From: Cunninghamia lanceolata
Taxonomy: Eukaryota > Streptophyta > Pinopsida > Cupressales > Cupressaceae
DNA: 64,000 bases
Assembly (NCBI GenBank): GCA_027924645.1
Contig: BSBN01000445.1
Span: 4,633,001-4,697,000, forward strand
Direction of reading: 5' to 3'
The stretch's first letter is position 1, and every line of letters starts with the position of its first letter. The notes under the pieces are model-generated. The model made no database searches. It worked only from the letters and a program-made list of their open reading frames with translations, and was not told where the DNA came from. A program made the position numbers and the translations under genes. This document shows, piece after piece, positions 47,653 to 60,501 of the stretch.

Positions 47653-47834
47653 ATTAGTTTTTAAATCTTTACAACTTTTTGCAAACTTTCTCTTACAAAA
47701 CAAATAGAGAGGAATCCATTAATGATTTGTGCACAAGATTAATAATGAAGGATGTGAACAAAAATTAATAAGCACAGCACTAATAGACACACATACAAAT
47801 GAAGACACCATGAAACTTAACACATGCTTTTCAC

Positions 47835-47868
47835 GAGTGGAAAACCCTTTTGGGTAGAAAAACCACTC
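47835..47868 (-). promoter_or_regulatory. ENE-like U-rich internal-loop structure in the E11 LTR
   Basis: Plus strand: GAGTGG-aaaa-CCC-tttt-GGG-tagaaaaa-CCACTC. On the element transcript the A tracts become opposed U tracts between a 6-bp outer and a 3-bp inner stem. This outer stem is longer than in E5 and E6 and differs in sequence, and pairing is preserved. In the right LTR (53307-53340) the inner stem has mutated. Confidence 0.5.
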
Positions 47869-47913
47869 CAAAACTGCCTCACTGGCTTATCAAAAATCTC
47901 ACTGATTACAATG

Positions 47914-48036
47914 TTTAGAAGCACCAACTTCAAGGAGCACCAACCCCTAATTCGTTTAGAAGCACCAACTTCAAGGAGCACCAACCCCTAATTCATTTAG
48001 AAGCACCCACTACAAGGAGCACCAACCCCTAATACA
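47914..48036. repeat. 41-bp tandem repeat, three copies, in the E11 LTR
   Basis: tttagaagcaccaacttcaa with ggagcaccaacccctaattc, three units with one or two changes each. The same array is at 53385-53507 in the second LTR. Confidence 0.9.
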
Positions 48037-50097
48037 AAACAAATTAAAGCAAGAACTCGGAGGGTTTCTTTGTTTCAATACAAAACATTTCTTCTCTCAT
48101 CTGTGACTTTCAAATGGCCATTCTTTTTATCAACCCAAATCACATACAAACTCAGATATTCAAAATCAATCTTGTGTACTGCATACTCTGTATGTTTCTT
48201 CTCTGTCTTACTAGTCATACAATCAATGCACCTGAAAAGCAATTTTATACAAGTTGAATGTCTTTTCACTTTTCATCTTCTGTATGTTTCATCTCTATCC
48301 AATTATGAAGTTGCATCAAAATAACCCTTCATATTCTATGATCTGAAGAAAATGATTTATGTTTGAGACCTTTCAATTTCCTTTTCTTCAACTCCCCTAC
48401 AAATAAAATCATAAAAAAATCCACCATAAAGTATTAACAAACATCTTCAATAAAATCTAATCAATGCTCTGTAAATAATCTCTGAGATCTTCTCAAACCC
48501 TTCAACTTCTCCTTCACAAGACTCTTCAATCTGCAAACATCTGTGTATAAACAATCTTTTTCAAAAACAATTCATATTCTCTTTGCAATTTTTCACAAAA
48601 AATAAAATCCTTGATTTTCTCACATCATTCAATCCTGTCAATCTTCCTCATTAAAACCTTTCACCTTCACTAAATTCTTCAAAGCACAAAACCTTTCAAC
48701 TTCTTCCCACACAGAAAATAAATCTTCATTTTGCAAAAAAAAAAACATCTCCAATTCTCCATAAACATTTGCCTTCAAAAAAATCTCCTTAAAAAAAATT
48801 GATGTTATTTCTTTAAATTAAAAAAAAATTTCTAATTTAATAACCACTAATCACCAAATAAAACTCACCATTTTTAAAACTCATAAATGTGGTATGAGCC
48901 GACCACTTAGAGTTTAAGTAAGGTTTCCAAAAAAAAAAAAAGCCATAAAAGGCTTGGGGATCAGTATTTTAGAAACTTTAATAAATATATAGCAAGCTCC
49001 TCTAAAAAGGCAATTCAATGCCTTAAGTAATATGGAGACCTTCATTTCATTGGGCTTAAAAACTTGTTTTGTTTCCTTCAAAACATTTCAACATTAATCT
49101 TTTGAAAAACTCATTCCCGCTTAAACACATTAAAAGATGACCAATGTTTCATGTTACCATTGTCAAGGGGGCCAGTTGCACATGTTGTAAGATCCCTCCT
49201 GCAGATCATGTTTAGTGAAATGACCTTCTATCACAGGTCACCAATTGAATATAACAAAAGTGCCTTAAATGTAGATGGGTAAATATGAACAAAGGTTTTA
49301 AAGACTTAAACAACATGTTGATACACATTTAGTGCATTAGAACTAGGATTTCAAGAAATTAACCTCCTAGCACTTCAAACAATTACCACAGAGATAACTG
49401 CACACCATGACCACAGAGATAACACTAAATAACTCTGCATAACCCTAAATAGATTGAATATATTCTACCACTTTGTTTTGCAACCAAATAAAAGAACCAT
49501 GGCATTGATTTCTTAACTAAGATCACACCAAATGCCTTGCAACTTATGATTCTGTGCCATGAGCTATCATCAACCAACTCAGACCATATGAACTATTAGA
49601 AGCATCAATCAATTAACAACATGATTTCGTCTAACTAATCATCCAACAAGGAAGGCATGTCATCAATATATTCCTGTGATCCTATAAGCACTTGAAACAC
49701 CAATAAAGTGAGTATGATTGATACATGAATGTTATCAAACACTTGTAATATTATCATCCTTTTGTTACCAAAATGAGTGATTTCTTATCAATGAGCTAAA
49801 TTTATCAAGTCAACCCTGCATATGATGATGATCTTATCAAAACATGAACTAACATTATTCTTCATAACTCCTGACTATCTTGATGATCTTGATGTCCTAA
49901 TATGAAGATCAATCCCAACATCTATGACAACCTGAAAGAAACCTCAACACAACTGTGATCAAATGAAGATCATGCCACAGCTGTTACTATGAAGACCATT
50001 CCATGTTATTTGTATCAAGCCACTGTCACTTGTAAACAACATGATGTCAAATGAACTCCATCACCTTTTTGACATCAATGATAACCCGACTCCATCA

Positions 50098-51456
50098 ATC
50101 TCCCCCTTTGTCATTGATGGCAATAACACCTGATGCAATTTTTCTTTCTCCCCCTTTTTCACATCTGATGACAAAGCCTGAATTAACTCCCCCTGAGAAC
50201 ATCTCCATTGAAAGATGTTATAGCATGATCATAACCATTACAAACACATTGCATTATGAAGACTTTTAAGACATAAACTCCTATTATCTTGTTATCTTCA
50301 ACCAAAAATTTAGAATTTGGAACCACTTACCAAAATCTTTGAAACCACTTGTCTTTCCTGAACATCAACTTTTCAAATTTGAGAGCAAAAAGATACCATG
50401 AAACTTAAATCTGATGACAATACCACTTCTAATTACAATACCACTGTGAAGATGAAGACTCACACAATCCTGATGACATTACATGTGATTGAAAGACAAT
50501 CTTTCAAAACAAACAATTCTTCAACACTTTTTGATCCAAATGACAAATCTTCAAAGAATCTATTTGCTTCCCCTGTGATAAAGTTCACAAACAAATCACT
50601 ACTCATAAATACCACTGGTGAACACTGACAAGAATAAACAACATAACTCAACTCAACTCCACTTCCTGAATTAGTCTTGAAACAACATATCAACCTGAAG
50701 TATACCATCCAATTACTGACATTTAACCTTCTGAACACTTTTGCAAAGAAATCATAAACACACCAATACTCTTTGATGAACAAATTTGCAGGCAAAAATC
50801 ATGAAGACTCCTTATCACACAGTTCTCAACACAAGATGCCAAGATGACCATTTTTTATAAGACTTTTACTTGCCTCTGATTTGAAGAAATACAAGATTCA
50901 CCATCAATGTCATTAGAAACTCTTGATTGTCATAACTTGAAGTTGATACCTGAAACCACCACACAATTTGAACAAACCTTTCTAAACCATATTAATGAAG
51001 AATAACATGTCAAATTATTATACCAATGATCACTTCTAAATGAACATTCATTTTGTAACCAATCTATTCTTGCACATCCTTTTTGACATGAAAAGAATGA
51101 AGACCATCCTACTGTTCCTGCACATCTCTTTACAACACACTGTCAAATCTGATGAAACATACTGCAATCAACAAGAACTCTTGCCTCTTGACTTTATCAT
51201 TCAAAACAAGATATTATTGCAACAACACTTTCCAGAACACTTTGGATTGGAATACCATGACAATTTGAGCCAAAGAACACCTGAAACACTGTCACATACT
51301 AAACATCAACATTGTTAGCAACATCATCATCAATAATTTCAAAGCATGGCAAGAATGAAAGACAGACAAGATCATCATATCAAATGATCTTCTTCCTGAA
51401 ACTTCTTGGGGTTAACTGATTGAACATTTGATACCTCCCCCTTACTTCATGCTATG
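50098..51456 (-). other. E11 3' internal region with PPT-like tracts, no gene
   Basis: atctccccctttg adjoins the LTR. Further ctcccccttttt (about 50148), ctccccctgag (about 50188) and cctccccctta (about 51436) tracts follow. No conserved protein motif in any frame; the frames at 50398-50628 and 50795-50460 are mutual shadows repeated at 55865-56250. Confidence 0.6.
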
Positions 51457-53007
51457 TTATGCAACGGATGAAATGACTTGTGCAAGATGCACAAGCTTAG
51501 ATTCTGACTTCTCTTTACTTTCTTTCTGCTTCCAAATTTTCACAGGTGCTTTCTTCCTCCAAACCTTTTCTGCCTCTTTGCATTTCCAACCTATCAAATC
51601 AGGTGATACTTTTCTGCAACTAAATGCTTTGTGACCAGGAGAATTGTAATTATAACAAATTATTCTGTAATCATAATCAAATGATTGAGTATTTATATTA
51701 TGCTTCCAAGAAGTATCATACCTTCTATTCATTTTGCAATTTCTTTGAATGTGACCAGCATTATTGAACTTGTAACAAATAATGTCAGTATTCCTTTTGC
51801 AAACAATTGCTTTGTGTCCAAATTGATTACAAGCATAACAATGACCATTAAATGAATAGTTATACCTGTACATGTATGATTGTCTAACAGGAGCATATCT
51901 TCTAAAATTTCTTTTTCTTTGATTATGCATTTTGTTTTCAGTGGCAGCATTCAAATCAATCTTCTTTCTAGGAATCTCTATAGCTTTTGAACATTCTCCT
52001 TCTTCAAAACCAAGTCCAGTAGTGTCTCCATATAGTTTTTGTTTACCAAGCATCTTATGTAGCTTGCTTGTGCTTTCTTCAAACTCCTTATACTTCTTAG
52101 ATAAAGCTTTGAGACCATCATACTCTTTTCTCATATTGATAATATCACTCTCTAGTTGTAGATTCTCAATCCTTGCAACTTAAAGGTTAGATATTGAGAC
52201 ATCAGCTATCCTCTTAGCTTCTTCAATTTCTATTTTCAAATTGACAATCAATTTGTTTGATTAACTTGCTTGATTCTTCAAGTCTACAATTAGGTTTCTA
52301 GCATCTTCAAGATATGTAAGAGCTTTATCTTTTAAATCTCTTTCTTACTGCAACTGTATCATTAATTTATTGTTCTCCTTCTTATAATTCTTGAGCTCAC
52401 TCAGAGCATATATGAGCTCTCCTTCCAAACCAATCTCACAATCTTGTTCATTATAATCCTGATCATCATCACTTGTGATGCTAGCTTCTTCTAAATTTGA
52501 TTGGGATTGAACTTCAACTCCTTCATTTGAAAGTCTCTTTTCATTGCTACTTTCTTCACACACCAGAGTGTCCCCTTCTTTATCATTATCTTGATAAATT
52601 CTTTTCAATCTCCTCCACATATCCTGAGCTGTAACACAATCCATAACTTTACAAATAACATCATTAGATAGAGCAGATAATATAGCCTTCTTTGCAATAT
52701 CATTACATTCAAGAGCTTCTTTGTTATTTTTAGAATTACCATTCTCAATTAACATTAAAACATCATATCCTAAGGAGGATAAATACACTTGCATTCTAAC
52801 ATACCAAACTAAAAAATTTGAACCATCAAACTGAGGAACATCTGAAACCTTTTCTTCTAAGATAATATCAGACTCAACATGGAGAACATCTTTATCAACT
52901 GACTTTATATCAACATCTGGATTTGATATGAATGATGTCTTTTGTGTCTTTTGACCAGAATGAATCTTAACATTTCTCATGTTCTTATTTCTCCAGCACT
53001 TACCCAT
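51457..53007 (-). pseudogene. gag: E11 gag: copia-type N-terminus, coiled coil and three CCHC knuckles
   Basis: ATG at 53007 (MGKCWRNKNMRNV), about 516 codons. After a polar leader comes a UBN2-type gag start (FDGSNFLVWYVRMQVYLSSLG, then AKKAILSALSNDVICKVMDC and DMWRRLKRIYQ). The usual second half of that domain is replaced by an acidic linker and a long coiled coil. Near the C-terminus are the first knuckle CYACNQFGHKAIVC, a second (CYKFNNAGHIQRNC, Cys to Phe) and a third (CYNYNSPGHKAFSC, Cys to Tyr). The second copy at 56986-57359 keeps CYKCNNAGH and CYNCNSPGH. Four stops (after KLMIQLQ, QAS, ISNL and the end). Nothing follows that resembles pol. Its second half is related to ORF1 of E5 and E10. 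Confidence 0.82.
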
Positions 53008-53062
53008 TGAACTCCACTACCAGAAACTACCCGAGCCTATTAGACTTCAAACAGGGAACCTT

Positions 53063-53076
53063 GCTCTGATACCAAT
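53063..53076 (-). other. E11 primer-binding site
   Basis: gctctgataccaat, identical to that of E6, directly beside the LTR starting at 53077. Confidence 0.93.
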
Positions 53077-55564
53077 TGTAGGAATCTAGGACAACACTGA
53101 GAGGGGAAGTGAATCAGTGTTGTATTAGTTTTTAAATCTTTTACAACTTTTTGAATACTTTCTCTTACAAAACAAATAGAGAGGAATGCATTAATGATTT
53201 GTGCACAAGATTAATAATGAAGGATTTGAACAAAAATTAATAAGCAAAGCACTAATAGACACACATACAGATGAAGACACCATGAAACTTAACACATGCT
53301 TTTCATGAGTGGAAAACCCTTCTAAGTAGAAAAACCACTCCAAAACTACCTCACTGGCTTATCAAAAATCTCACTGATTACAATGTTTAGAAGCACCAAC
53401 TTCAAGGAGCACCAACCCCTAATTTGTTTAGAAGCACCAACTTCAAGGAGCACCAACCCCTAATTCATTTAGAAGCACCCACTTCAAGGAGCACCAACCC
53501 CTAATACAAAACAAATTAAAACAAGAAATCAAAGGGTTTCTATTTCAATACAAAACATTTCTTCTCTCATCTGTGTTTGTCAAATGGCCATTCTTTTTAT
53601 CAACCTAAATCATATACAAACTTAGATATTCAAAATCAATCCTATGTACTGCATACTCTGTATGTTTCTTCTTTGTCTTACCAGTCATATAATCAATGCA
53701 CCTGAAAAGCAATTTTATACAAGTTGAATGTCTTTTCACCTTTCATCTTCTGTATGTTTCATCTCTATCCAATTATGAAGTTGCATCAAAATAACCCTTC
53801 ATATTCTATGATCTGAAGAAAATGATTTATGTTTGAGACCTTTCAATTTCCTTTTCTTCAACTCCCCTACAAATAAAATCATAAAAAAATCCACCATAAA
53901 ATATTAACAAACATCTTCAATAAAATCTAATCAATGCTCTGTAAATAATCTCTGAGATCTTCTCAAACCCTTCAACTTCTCCTTCACAAAACTCTTCAAT
54001 CTGCAAACATCTCTGTATAAACAATCTTTTTCAAAAACAATTCATATTCTCTTTGCAATTTTTCACAAAAAATAAAATCCTTGATTTTCTCACATCATTC
54101 AATCCTGTCAATCTTCCTCATGAAAACCTTTCGCCTTCACTAAATTCTTCAAAGCACAAAACCTTTCAACTTCTTCCCACACAGAAAATAAATCTTCATT
54201 TTGCAAAAAAAAAAAATCTCCAATTCTCCATAAACATTTGCCTTCAATAAAAATATCCTTAAAAAAAATTGATGTTATTTCTTTAAATTAAAAAAAATTC
54301 TAATTTAATAACCACTAATCACCAAATAAAACTCACCATTTTTAAAACTCATAAATGTGGTATGAGCTAACCACTTAGAGTTTAAGTAAGATTTCCAAAA
54401 AAAAAAAGCCATAAAAGGCTTGGGGATCGGCATTTTAGAAACTTTAATAAATATATAGCAAGCTCCTCTAAAAAGGCAATTCGATGCCTTAAGTAATATG
54501 GAGACCTTCATTTCATTGGGCTTAAAAACTTCTTTTGTTTCCTTAAAAACATTTCCACATTTATCTTTTGAAAAACTCATTCCCGCTCAAACACATTAAA
54601 AGATGACTGATGTTTCATGTTACCATTGTCAAGGGGGCCGGTTGCACATGTTGTAAGATCCCTCCTGCAGGTCATGTTTAGTGAAATGACCTTCTATCAC
54701 AGGGCACCGATTGAAATAACAAAAGTGCCATAAATGTAGATGTGTAAATATGAACAAAGGTTTTAAAGACTTAAACAACATTTTGATACACATTTAGTGC
54801 ATTAGAACTAGGATTTCAAGAAATTAACCTCCTAGCACTTGAAACAATTACCACAGAGATAACTGCACACCATGACCATAGAGATAACACTAAATAACTC
54901 TGCATAACCCTAAATAGATTGAATATATTCTACCACTTTGTTTTGCAACCAAATAAAAGAACCATGACATTGATTTCTTAGCTAAGATCACACCAAATGC
55001 CTTGCAACTTATGATTCTGTGCCATGAGCTATCATCAACCAACTCAGACCATATGAACTATTAGAAGCATCAATCAATTAACAACATGATTTCATCTAAC
55101 TGATCATCCAACAAGGAAGGCATGTCATCAATATATTCTTGTGATCCTGTAAGCACTTGAAACACCAATAAAGTGAGTATGATTGATACATGAATGTTAT
55201 CAAACACTTGTAATATTATCATCCTTTTGTTACCAAAATGAGTGATTTCTTATCAATGAGCTAACATTTATCAAGTCAACCCTGCATATGATGTTGATCT
55301 TATCAAAACATGAACTAACATTATTCTTCATAACTCCTGACTATCTTGATGATCTTGATGTCCTAATATGAAGATCAATCCCAACATCTATGACAACCTG
55401 AAAGACACCTCAACACAACTGTGATCAAAATGAAGATCATGCCACAGCTGTTACTATGAAGACCATTCCATGTTATTTGTATCAAGCCACTGTCACTTGT
55501 AAACAACATGATGTCAAATGAACTCCATCACCTTTTTGACATCAATGACAACCTGACTCCATCA
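53077..55564 (-). repeat. E11 second LTR
   Basis: 2488 bp, starting TGTAGGAATC. It serves as 5' LTR for the internal region to its left and, by sequence, as 3' LTR for the partial internal region to its right, where the PPT atctccccct follows at 55565. Confidence 0.9.
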
Positions 55565-57360
55565 ATCTCCCCCTTTGTCATTGATGGCAATACCACCTGA
55601 TGAAATTTTTCTTTCTCCCCCTTTTTCACATCTGATGACAAAGCCTGAATTAACTCCCCCTGAGAACATCTCCATTGAAAGATGTTATAGCATGATCATA
55701 ACCATTACAAACACATTGCATTATGAAGACTTTTAAGACATAAACTCCTCTTATCTTGTTATCTTCAACCAAAAATTTAGAATTTGGAACCACTTACCAA
55801 AATCTTTGAAACCACTTGTCTTTCCTGAACATCAACTTTTCAAATTTGAGAGCAAAAAGATACCATGAAACTTACATCTGATGACAATACCACTTCTAAT
55901 TACAATACCACTATGAAGATGAAGACTCACACACTCCTTATGACATTACATGTGATTGAAAGACAATCTTTCAAAACAAACAATTCTTCAACACTTTTTG
56001 ACCCAAATGACAAATCTTCAAAGAATCTATTTGCTTCCCCTGTGATAAAGTTCACAAACAAATCACTGCTCATAAATACCACTGGTGAACACTGACAAGA
56101 ATAAACAACATAACTCAACTCAACTCCACTTCCTGAATTAGTCTTGAAGCAACATATCAACCTGAAGTATACCATCCAATTACTAACATTTAACCTTCTG
56201 AACACTTTTGCAAAGAAATCAGAAACACACCAATACTCTTTGATGAACAAATTTGCAGGAAAAAATCATGAAGACTCCTTATCACACAGTTCTCAACACA
56301 AGATGCCAAGATGACCATTTTTTATAAGACTTTTACTTGCCTCTGATTTGAAGAAATACAGGATTCACCATCAATGTCATAAGAAACTCTTGATTGTCAT
56401 AACTTGAAGCTCATACCTGAAACCACTACACAATTTGAACAAACCTTTCTAAACCATATTAATGAAGAAGAACATGTCAAATTATTATACCAATGATCAC
56501 TTCTAAATGAACATTCATTTTGTAACCAATCTATTCTTGCACATCCTTTTTGACATGAAAAGAATGAAGACCATCCTACTATTCCTGCACATCTCTTTAC
56601 AACACACTGTCAAATCTGATGAAACATACTGTAATCAACAAGAACTCTTGCCTCTTGACTTTATCATTCAAAACAAGATATTATTGCATCAACACTTTCC
56701 TGAACACTTTGGATTGCAATACCATGACAATTCAATCTTTGTAATCAACAACATGATTAAGAACAATTTGTGCATTTGAACTTCTAAAGCATAATGAGCC
56801 AAAGAACACCTGAAACACTGTCACATACTAAACATCAACATTGTTAGCAACATCATCATCAATAATTTCAAAGCATGGCAAGAATGAAAGATAGACAAGA
56901 TCATCATATCAAATGATCTTCTTCCTAAAACTTCTTGGGGTTAACTGATTGAACATTTGATTCCTCCCCCTTACTTCATGCTATGTTATGCAAGAGATGA
57001 AATGACTTGTGCAAGATGCACAAGCTTAGATTCTGACTTCTCTTTACTTTCTTTCTGCTTCCAAATTTTCACAAGTCCTTTCTTCCTCCAAACCTTTTCT
57101 GCCTCTTTGCATTTCCAACCTATCAAATCAGGTGATACTTTTCTACAACTAAATGCTTTGTGACCAGGAGAATTGCAATTATAACAAATTATTTTGTAAT
57201 CATAATCAAATGATTGAGTATTTATATTATGCTTCCAAGCAGTATCATACCTTCTATTCATTTTGCAGTTTCTTTGAATGTGACCAGCATTATTGCACTT
57301 GTAACAAATAATATCAGTATTCCTTTTGCAAACAATTGCTTTGTGTCCGAATTGATTACA
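55565..57360 (-). pseudogene. Second, partial E11 internal region with gag C-terminus
   Basis: Near-copy of 50098-51841. It contains 61 bases near 56728-56790 that the first copy lacks. Gag codons at 56986-57359 include intact second and third knuckles and stop at the same place as the first copy. At 57358-57373 it joins E10 ORF2 at a 16-bp direct repeat, producing by chance one open frame of 149 codons across the junction (57435-56986). Confidence 0.85.
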
Positions 57361-58636
57361 ATTGCTTTGTGTCAAAATTGTTTCCAAATTTATTAGAATC
57401 AACTTCCTCCTTTGATATCCCATATCTCTTGGCAACTTCTTCTACTTCCCTTCTCACCTTTCTCTTGATCTCAAGTTGTCTTAGTTCAACATGAATTTTT
57501 ACACTCAACTCTTGAAAGGTTCCAAACCTTTCTGTCTCAGGGTCCTTGGATTGGCTTAGCAAGTGTTGGACATGCAGCTCTAGGATTTTCTCATCTAATT
57601 CATAGCCCATTGGCATAATCTAGACTATTCTGGGCTCTACTGCCTCCATTAGGCATTGATCAGTGTCTACCATAAAACACATTGTATCTTTATATTTTTC
57701 AACTAATGTTTGAGGAATTCTTTCTCTGGCCTGCATCATGCCTTGGAAATTCTTGAAATGTCCCTAGAGAGTTGTGCTTTGAGCCTTGGCATCACCAAGC
57801 CCATACATATAATCTTTGATTTGTATGGCAACAGGTCTATCATTTTGTCATATCCAACCACTAGTTCTGGGTAGCTCATTCATATAGTAGAAGAATAGAC
57901 ATAGTATCAAGCCACCGTACTTAAATGAATTCTTCTTATCCTTCTCTATTTTCTATAAATTCTCTAACAGTTGGTTTAGGAGAAGCTCACAAAGATCATA
58001 GTCAGTATTTTTTGTTAGCATTTCATATGCAGTATATATAGCAGTTCTGGATACTGAATTCTCCCTGCTGGAGTGATAGATTTTGTAACCAATTATCATA
58101 GAGGTAAATTTGATATCTGGATCTATGATGTCTTCTATTGTCATTGCCCTCTTATCAAATTTTGATATGGTAGCCTCACCTATAGTTTGGTTTTTGACTG
58201 ATTTGAGAGTAGGCAACCCACCGGATGAGTGCAATCCAGTTACCACCCTAATGGCATCTTTTGTTATCTTAAATGGCCTCATCAACCACATGAAGTTGTC
58301 ATGCATTCTACTCAAAACATACCAAACCCATTCATCTTCTACAAAATAGGGGAAATGGATACAATGTCCAAAATGCTTATCCCGGATGGCCTTGTATTGG
58401 GGTTTAATTTCAGATGTTTCATCTATTAATTCCTTGTGATAGATATCCATCAGCTTCGATTCCCCAAATTCCTCAATGTTGGCGTGAATGTATACCCTAA
58501 CATCTTCTACATGCATAACCCCATGTGGAATGCTAGAGAATGCGCCTAGGGGATCAACTTCTAGGGATTTGTTAGGATGTTTCTTGAACTTAGGGCACGG
58601 CCTATCAGTGATCTTAACAACATTTGGAGTAGCCAT
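57361..58636 (-). pseudogene. E10 ORF2, N-terminal third of the unknown protein
   Basis: ATG at 58636 (MATPNVVKITDRPCPKFKK) opens 227 uninterrupted codons, the best-preserved part of this protein in the window. It keeps DEWVWYVLSRMHDNFMWLM, PFKITKDAIRVVTGLHSSGG, DPDIKFTSMIIGYKIYHSS and DYDLCELLLNQLLENL, against diverged but collinear words in E5 ORF2. After a stop at 57953 the frame continues through FYYMNELP and IMPMGYELDEKILELHVQHLL (57616-57356). It breaks at the E11 junction. No recognised catalytic motif or clear membrane segment. Comparison with E5 shows Trp and Gln codons of this copy turned to stops there. Function unknown. Confidence 0.75.
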
Positions 58637-59271
58637 CTTTCAAAATATTTAGAGAGAGATATTCAAGAGAGGAAATACCTTTTTATGCTCCTAGGGTTCA
58701 CGATAAGAACCGAAAAGATTGCTAGTTGAATCAAATTCTGCGGTTGATCCTTGAGAGGGTTGAAGCAATCTTGTTGCAGAGCTCTTTCCTTCTTCTTCTT
58801 GAATGCAAATGTCCAAATGATGAACAAAAGAACTCTTTTATTTCTAGCAAACCCTAATTCCATATTGAAATAAATGCACAACTTAAGTCATTCCAGTTGC
58901 CTTGTTCTCCTTGTTCTGAGAGAGATCCTTTCGGATCACTGAGATTGACTTAGAATGATAACTTACAATGTATCTCCCTTCCTTGAATCATCCTAATTAT
59001 CCGTAGATCAAGGTATTTCAATTTTGAATCATACCAGATCTAACTGTGAAAATCCTGCTTTTACCTAATGACTGTCAAACTGGATCAATTTTGGATGATT
59101 AGCCTCTTCAACCTTCTTGCGGATCTTTTATATTTTTTAACAAGGGTTATTTAGATATCTCTTTATGAACTCTTCAATCCGCTACACTCCATGTGCCAAT
59201 TTAGGCACCAATTGACTGGATGGGGGAAATTGTTTTCTTTTATGACTCCCCCTAAGCTAGAGCTCATCTGT
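58637..59271 (-). other. E10 linker between ORF1 and ORF2 with PPT-like tract at 59246-59265
   Basis: Non-coding. ctccccctaagctagagctc (59246-59265) is the exact complement of 20581-20600 in E5, again just after the ORF1 stop. The bases before the ORF2 start (aaaaaggtatttcctctcttg) also recall E5. Confidence 0.65.
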
Positions 59272-60451
59272 TTAGTTTCCGGAAGGAATATCAGCACCAG
59301 ATTCTGCTGCGGATCCATCCCCAACATTTTTTGTACTTCTCTTCACCCAAATCTTGTTCATCTCCCTTTGAACTTCATCTGCATTTACTTTTCCTTTTCC
59401 TTTGTCTTGATTTTGATTATGATGCACCGGACCCCTTTTATCCCGATTCTTACTTCTGCAGAATTTGGCAATATGACCGGATCTATTGCAATTGTAGCAA
59501 GCTATATTTCTTTGCATATTTGACTGATATCCTCTTGATCTACATTAATTAGCCATATGTCCCATTCTATTGCATGCAAAGCATCTACCATTGAATGAAT
59601 TATTTATTTGCATATTTCTACATTCATGAGATTTGTGACCATACCTTTTGCAGTTAAAACACTGTCCAGAGAAGGATGAATTAGTCTGATTCATTCTTCT
59701 TCTGCACTAATTTTTTTATGACCAAAGTTATTGCAATTGTGGCAGTATCCATTGAGGATGGATATCTTTGAGCATTTGGTTGTCTTACCAGAGGTCTTCT
59801 AGGCTTGTACCTGAGATTTCCTGATCCAGAGTTCTTTTGATCAGATCTAGAACTTTCACCTTTCTCACATCACAAGCCATGCTTGTCATCTACCCTCTTT
59901 TGGCTTCCAAGAAGAACTTCAAGTTGAGCAGAGCTTATCTTGAATTTTTCTTTGTATTCATTTGTTGTTTGAAGATCCCTTTTAAGAGTGTCTATTTGAT
60001 TTTAAAGTTGTTCTTCATTATATCTAGCTTCTTCAAGATCAAATTCCAAATGCCTGATTATTCTATCCATTTTGTGGCAGTCTTCTGACTTCTCCTTGAG
60101 AGATTGTTTTAGATTATCTTCAATTTTTCTCTTCTCTTCAATTTCTTGGGTGAATTTCACAACCCCTGATTCCATTTCATGTCTTACTATAATGACTTCT
60201 TTTGATAGCTTCTCACATAACTTGTTCTTCTCATTCAGATCTTCATTAGTATTATTGGCTTCACTTTGACTTGCTAATTGTTAAAGTAGTTCCTTTCGCT
60301 TTTTCACAGAGATACCTAGTTTCTCTTTTAGTTCATTTATGAAATCATCAACTTGTTTGAATCTTTCCCTCAAGTTATTGACTTCAGAGTGAGATTGCTC
60401 AAGATCATCTAGGGCAGACTGGAGTTGTTCCCTCATACCATACATATCCAT
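59272..60451 (-). pseudogene. E10 ORF1: coiled coil plus CCHC knuckles
   Basis: ATG at 60451 (MDMYGMREQLQSALDDLEQ), 51 bases after the PBS. Coiled coil through about codon 190, collinear with E5 ORF1: for example KEKLGISVKKRKELL against KEKLKKCMEGKKELL, and NEYKEKFKISSAQLEVLLGSQK against NEYKEKFKISSTKLEVLLES. A basic stretch (RRPLVRQPNAQRYPS) follows. The knuckle region is shifted in frame: the middle knuckles are readable only in pieces (about 59550-59750), and the last, CYNCNRSGHIAKFC, is intact near 59460-59505. It ends SGADIPSGN. Stops and frameshifts make it a pseudogene. Confidence 0.8.
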
Positions 60452-60501
60452 TGAGATTCCCAGATCTTCCTCAAGCTGTTAGGCTCGGTTAGGAGGAACT
60501 T

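Larger units (their letters stand above)
47607..50097 (-). repeat. E11 3' LTR (left on the map)
   Basis: 2491 bp, starting TATAGGAATC (the partner has TGTAGGAATC) and ending gactccatca before the PPT. Hairpin arms ACAACACTGA (47621-47630) and TCAGTGTTGT (47643-47652). ENE-like structure at 47835-47868. A 41-bp tandem repeat lies at 47914-48036. Confidence 0.88.
47607..57360 (-). mobile_element. E11: gag-only copia-derived element, LTR-internal-LTR-partial internal array
   Basis: LTRs 47607-50097 and 53077-55564. The first internal region is 50098-53076 and a second partial one is 55565-57360. The two 4.2-kb units (47607 to about 51841 and 53077 to about 57359) are nearly identical except for a 61-bp deletion in the first near 51262. 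The third LTR expected on the right is absent. The PBS is at 53063-53076 and the PPT at 50098. Only a gag is encoded. Confidence 0.88.

Noticed and set aside
47914..48036. Possible CRISPR-like array
   Set aside because: Units are directly adjacent without spacers, lie in an LTR, and the DNA is plant nuclear.
50398..50795. Opposed open frames repeated at 55865-56250
   Set aside because: They are duplicated because the E11 unit is duplicated. The two strands are mutual shadows and neither has a motif.
56986..57435. Novel fusion gene across the E11/E10 junction
   Set aside because: The frame is open by chance over a rearrangement seam. Upstream it has neither the E10 nor the E11 start, and the ORF2 part is out of its native frame.
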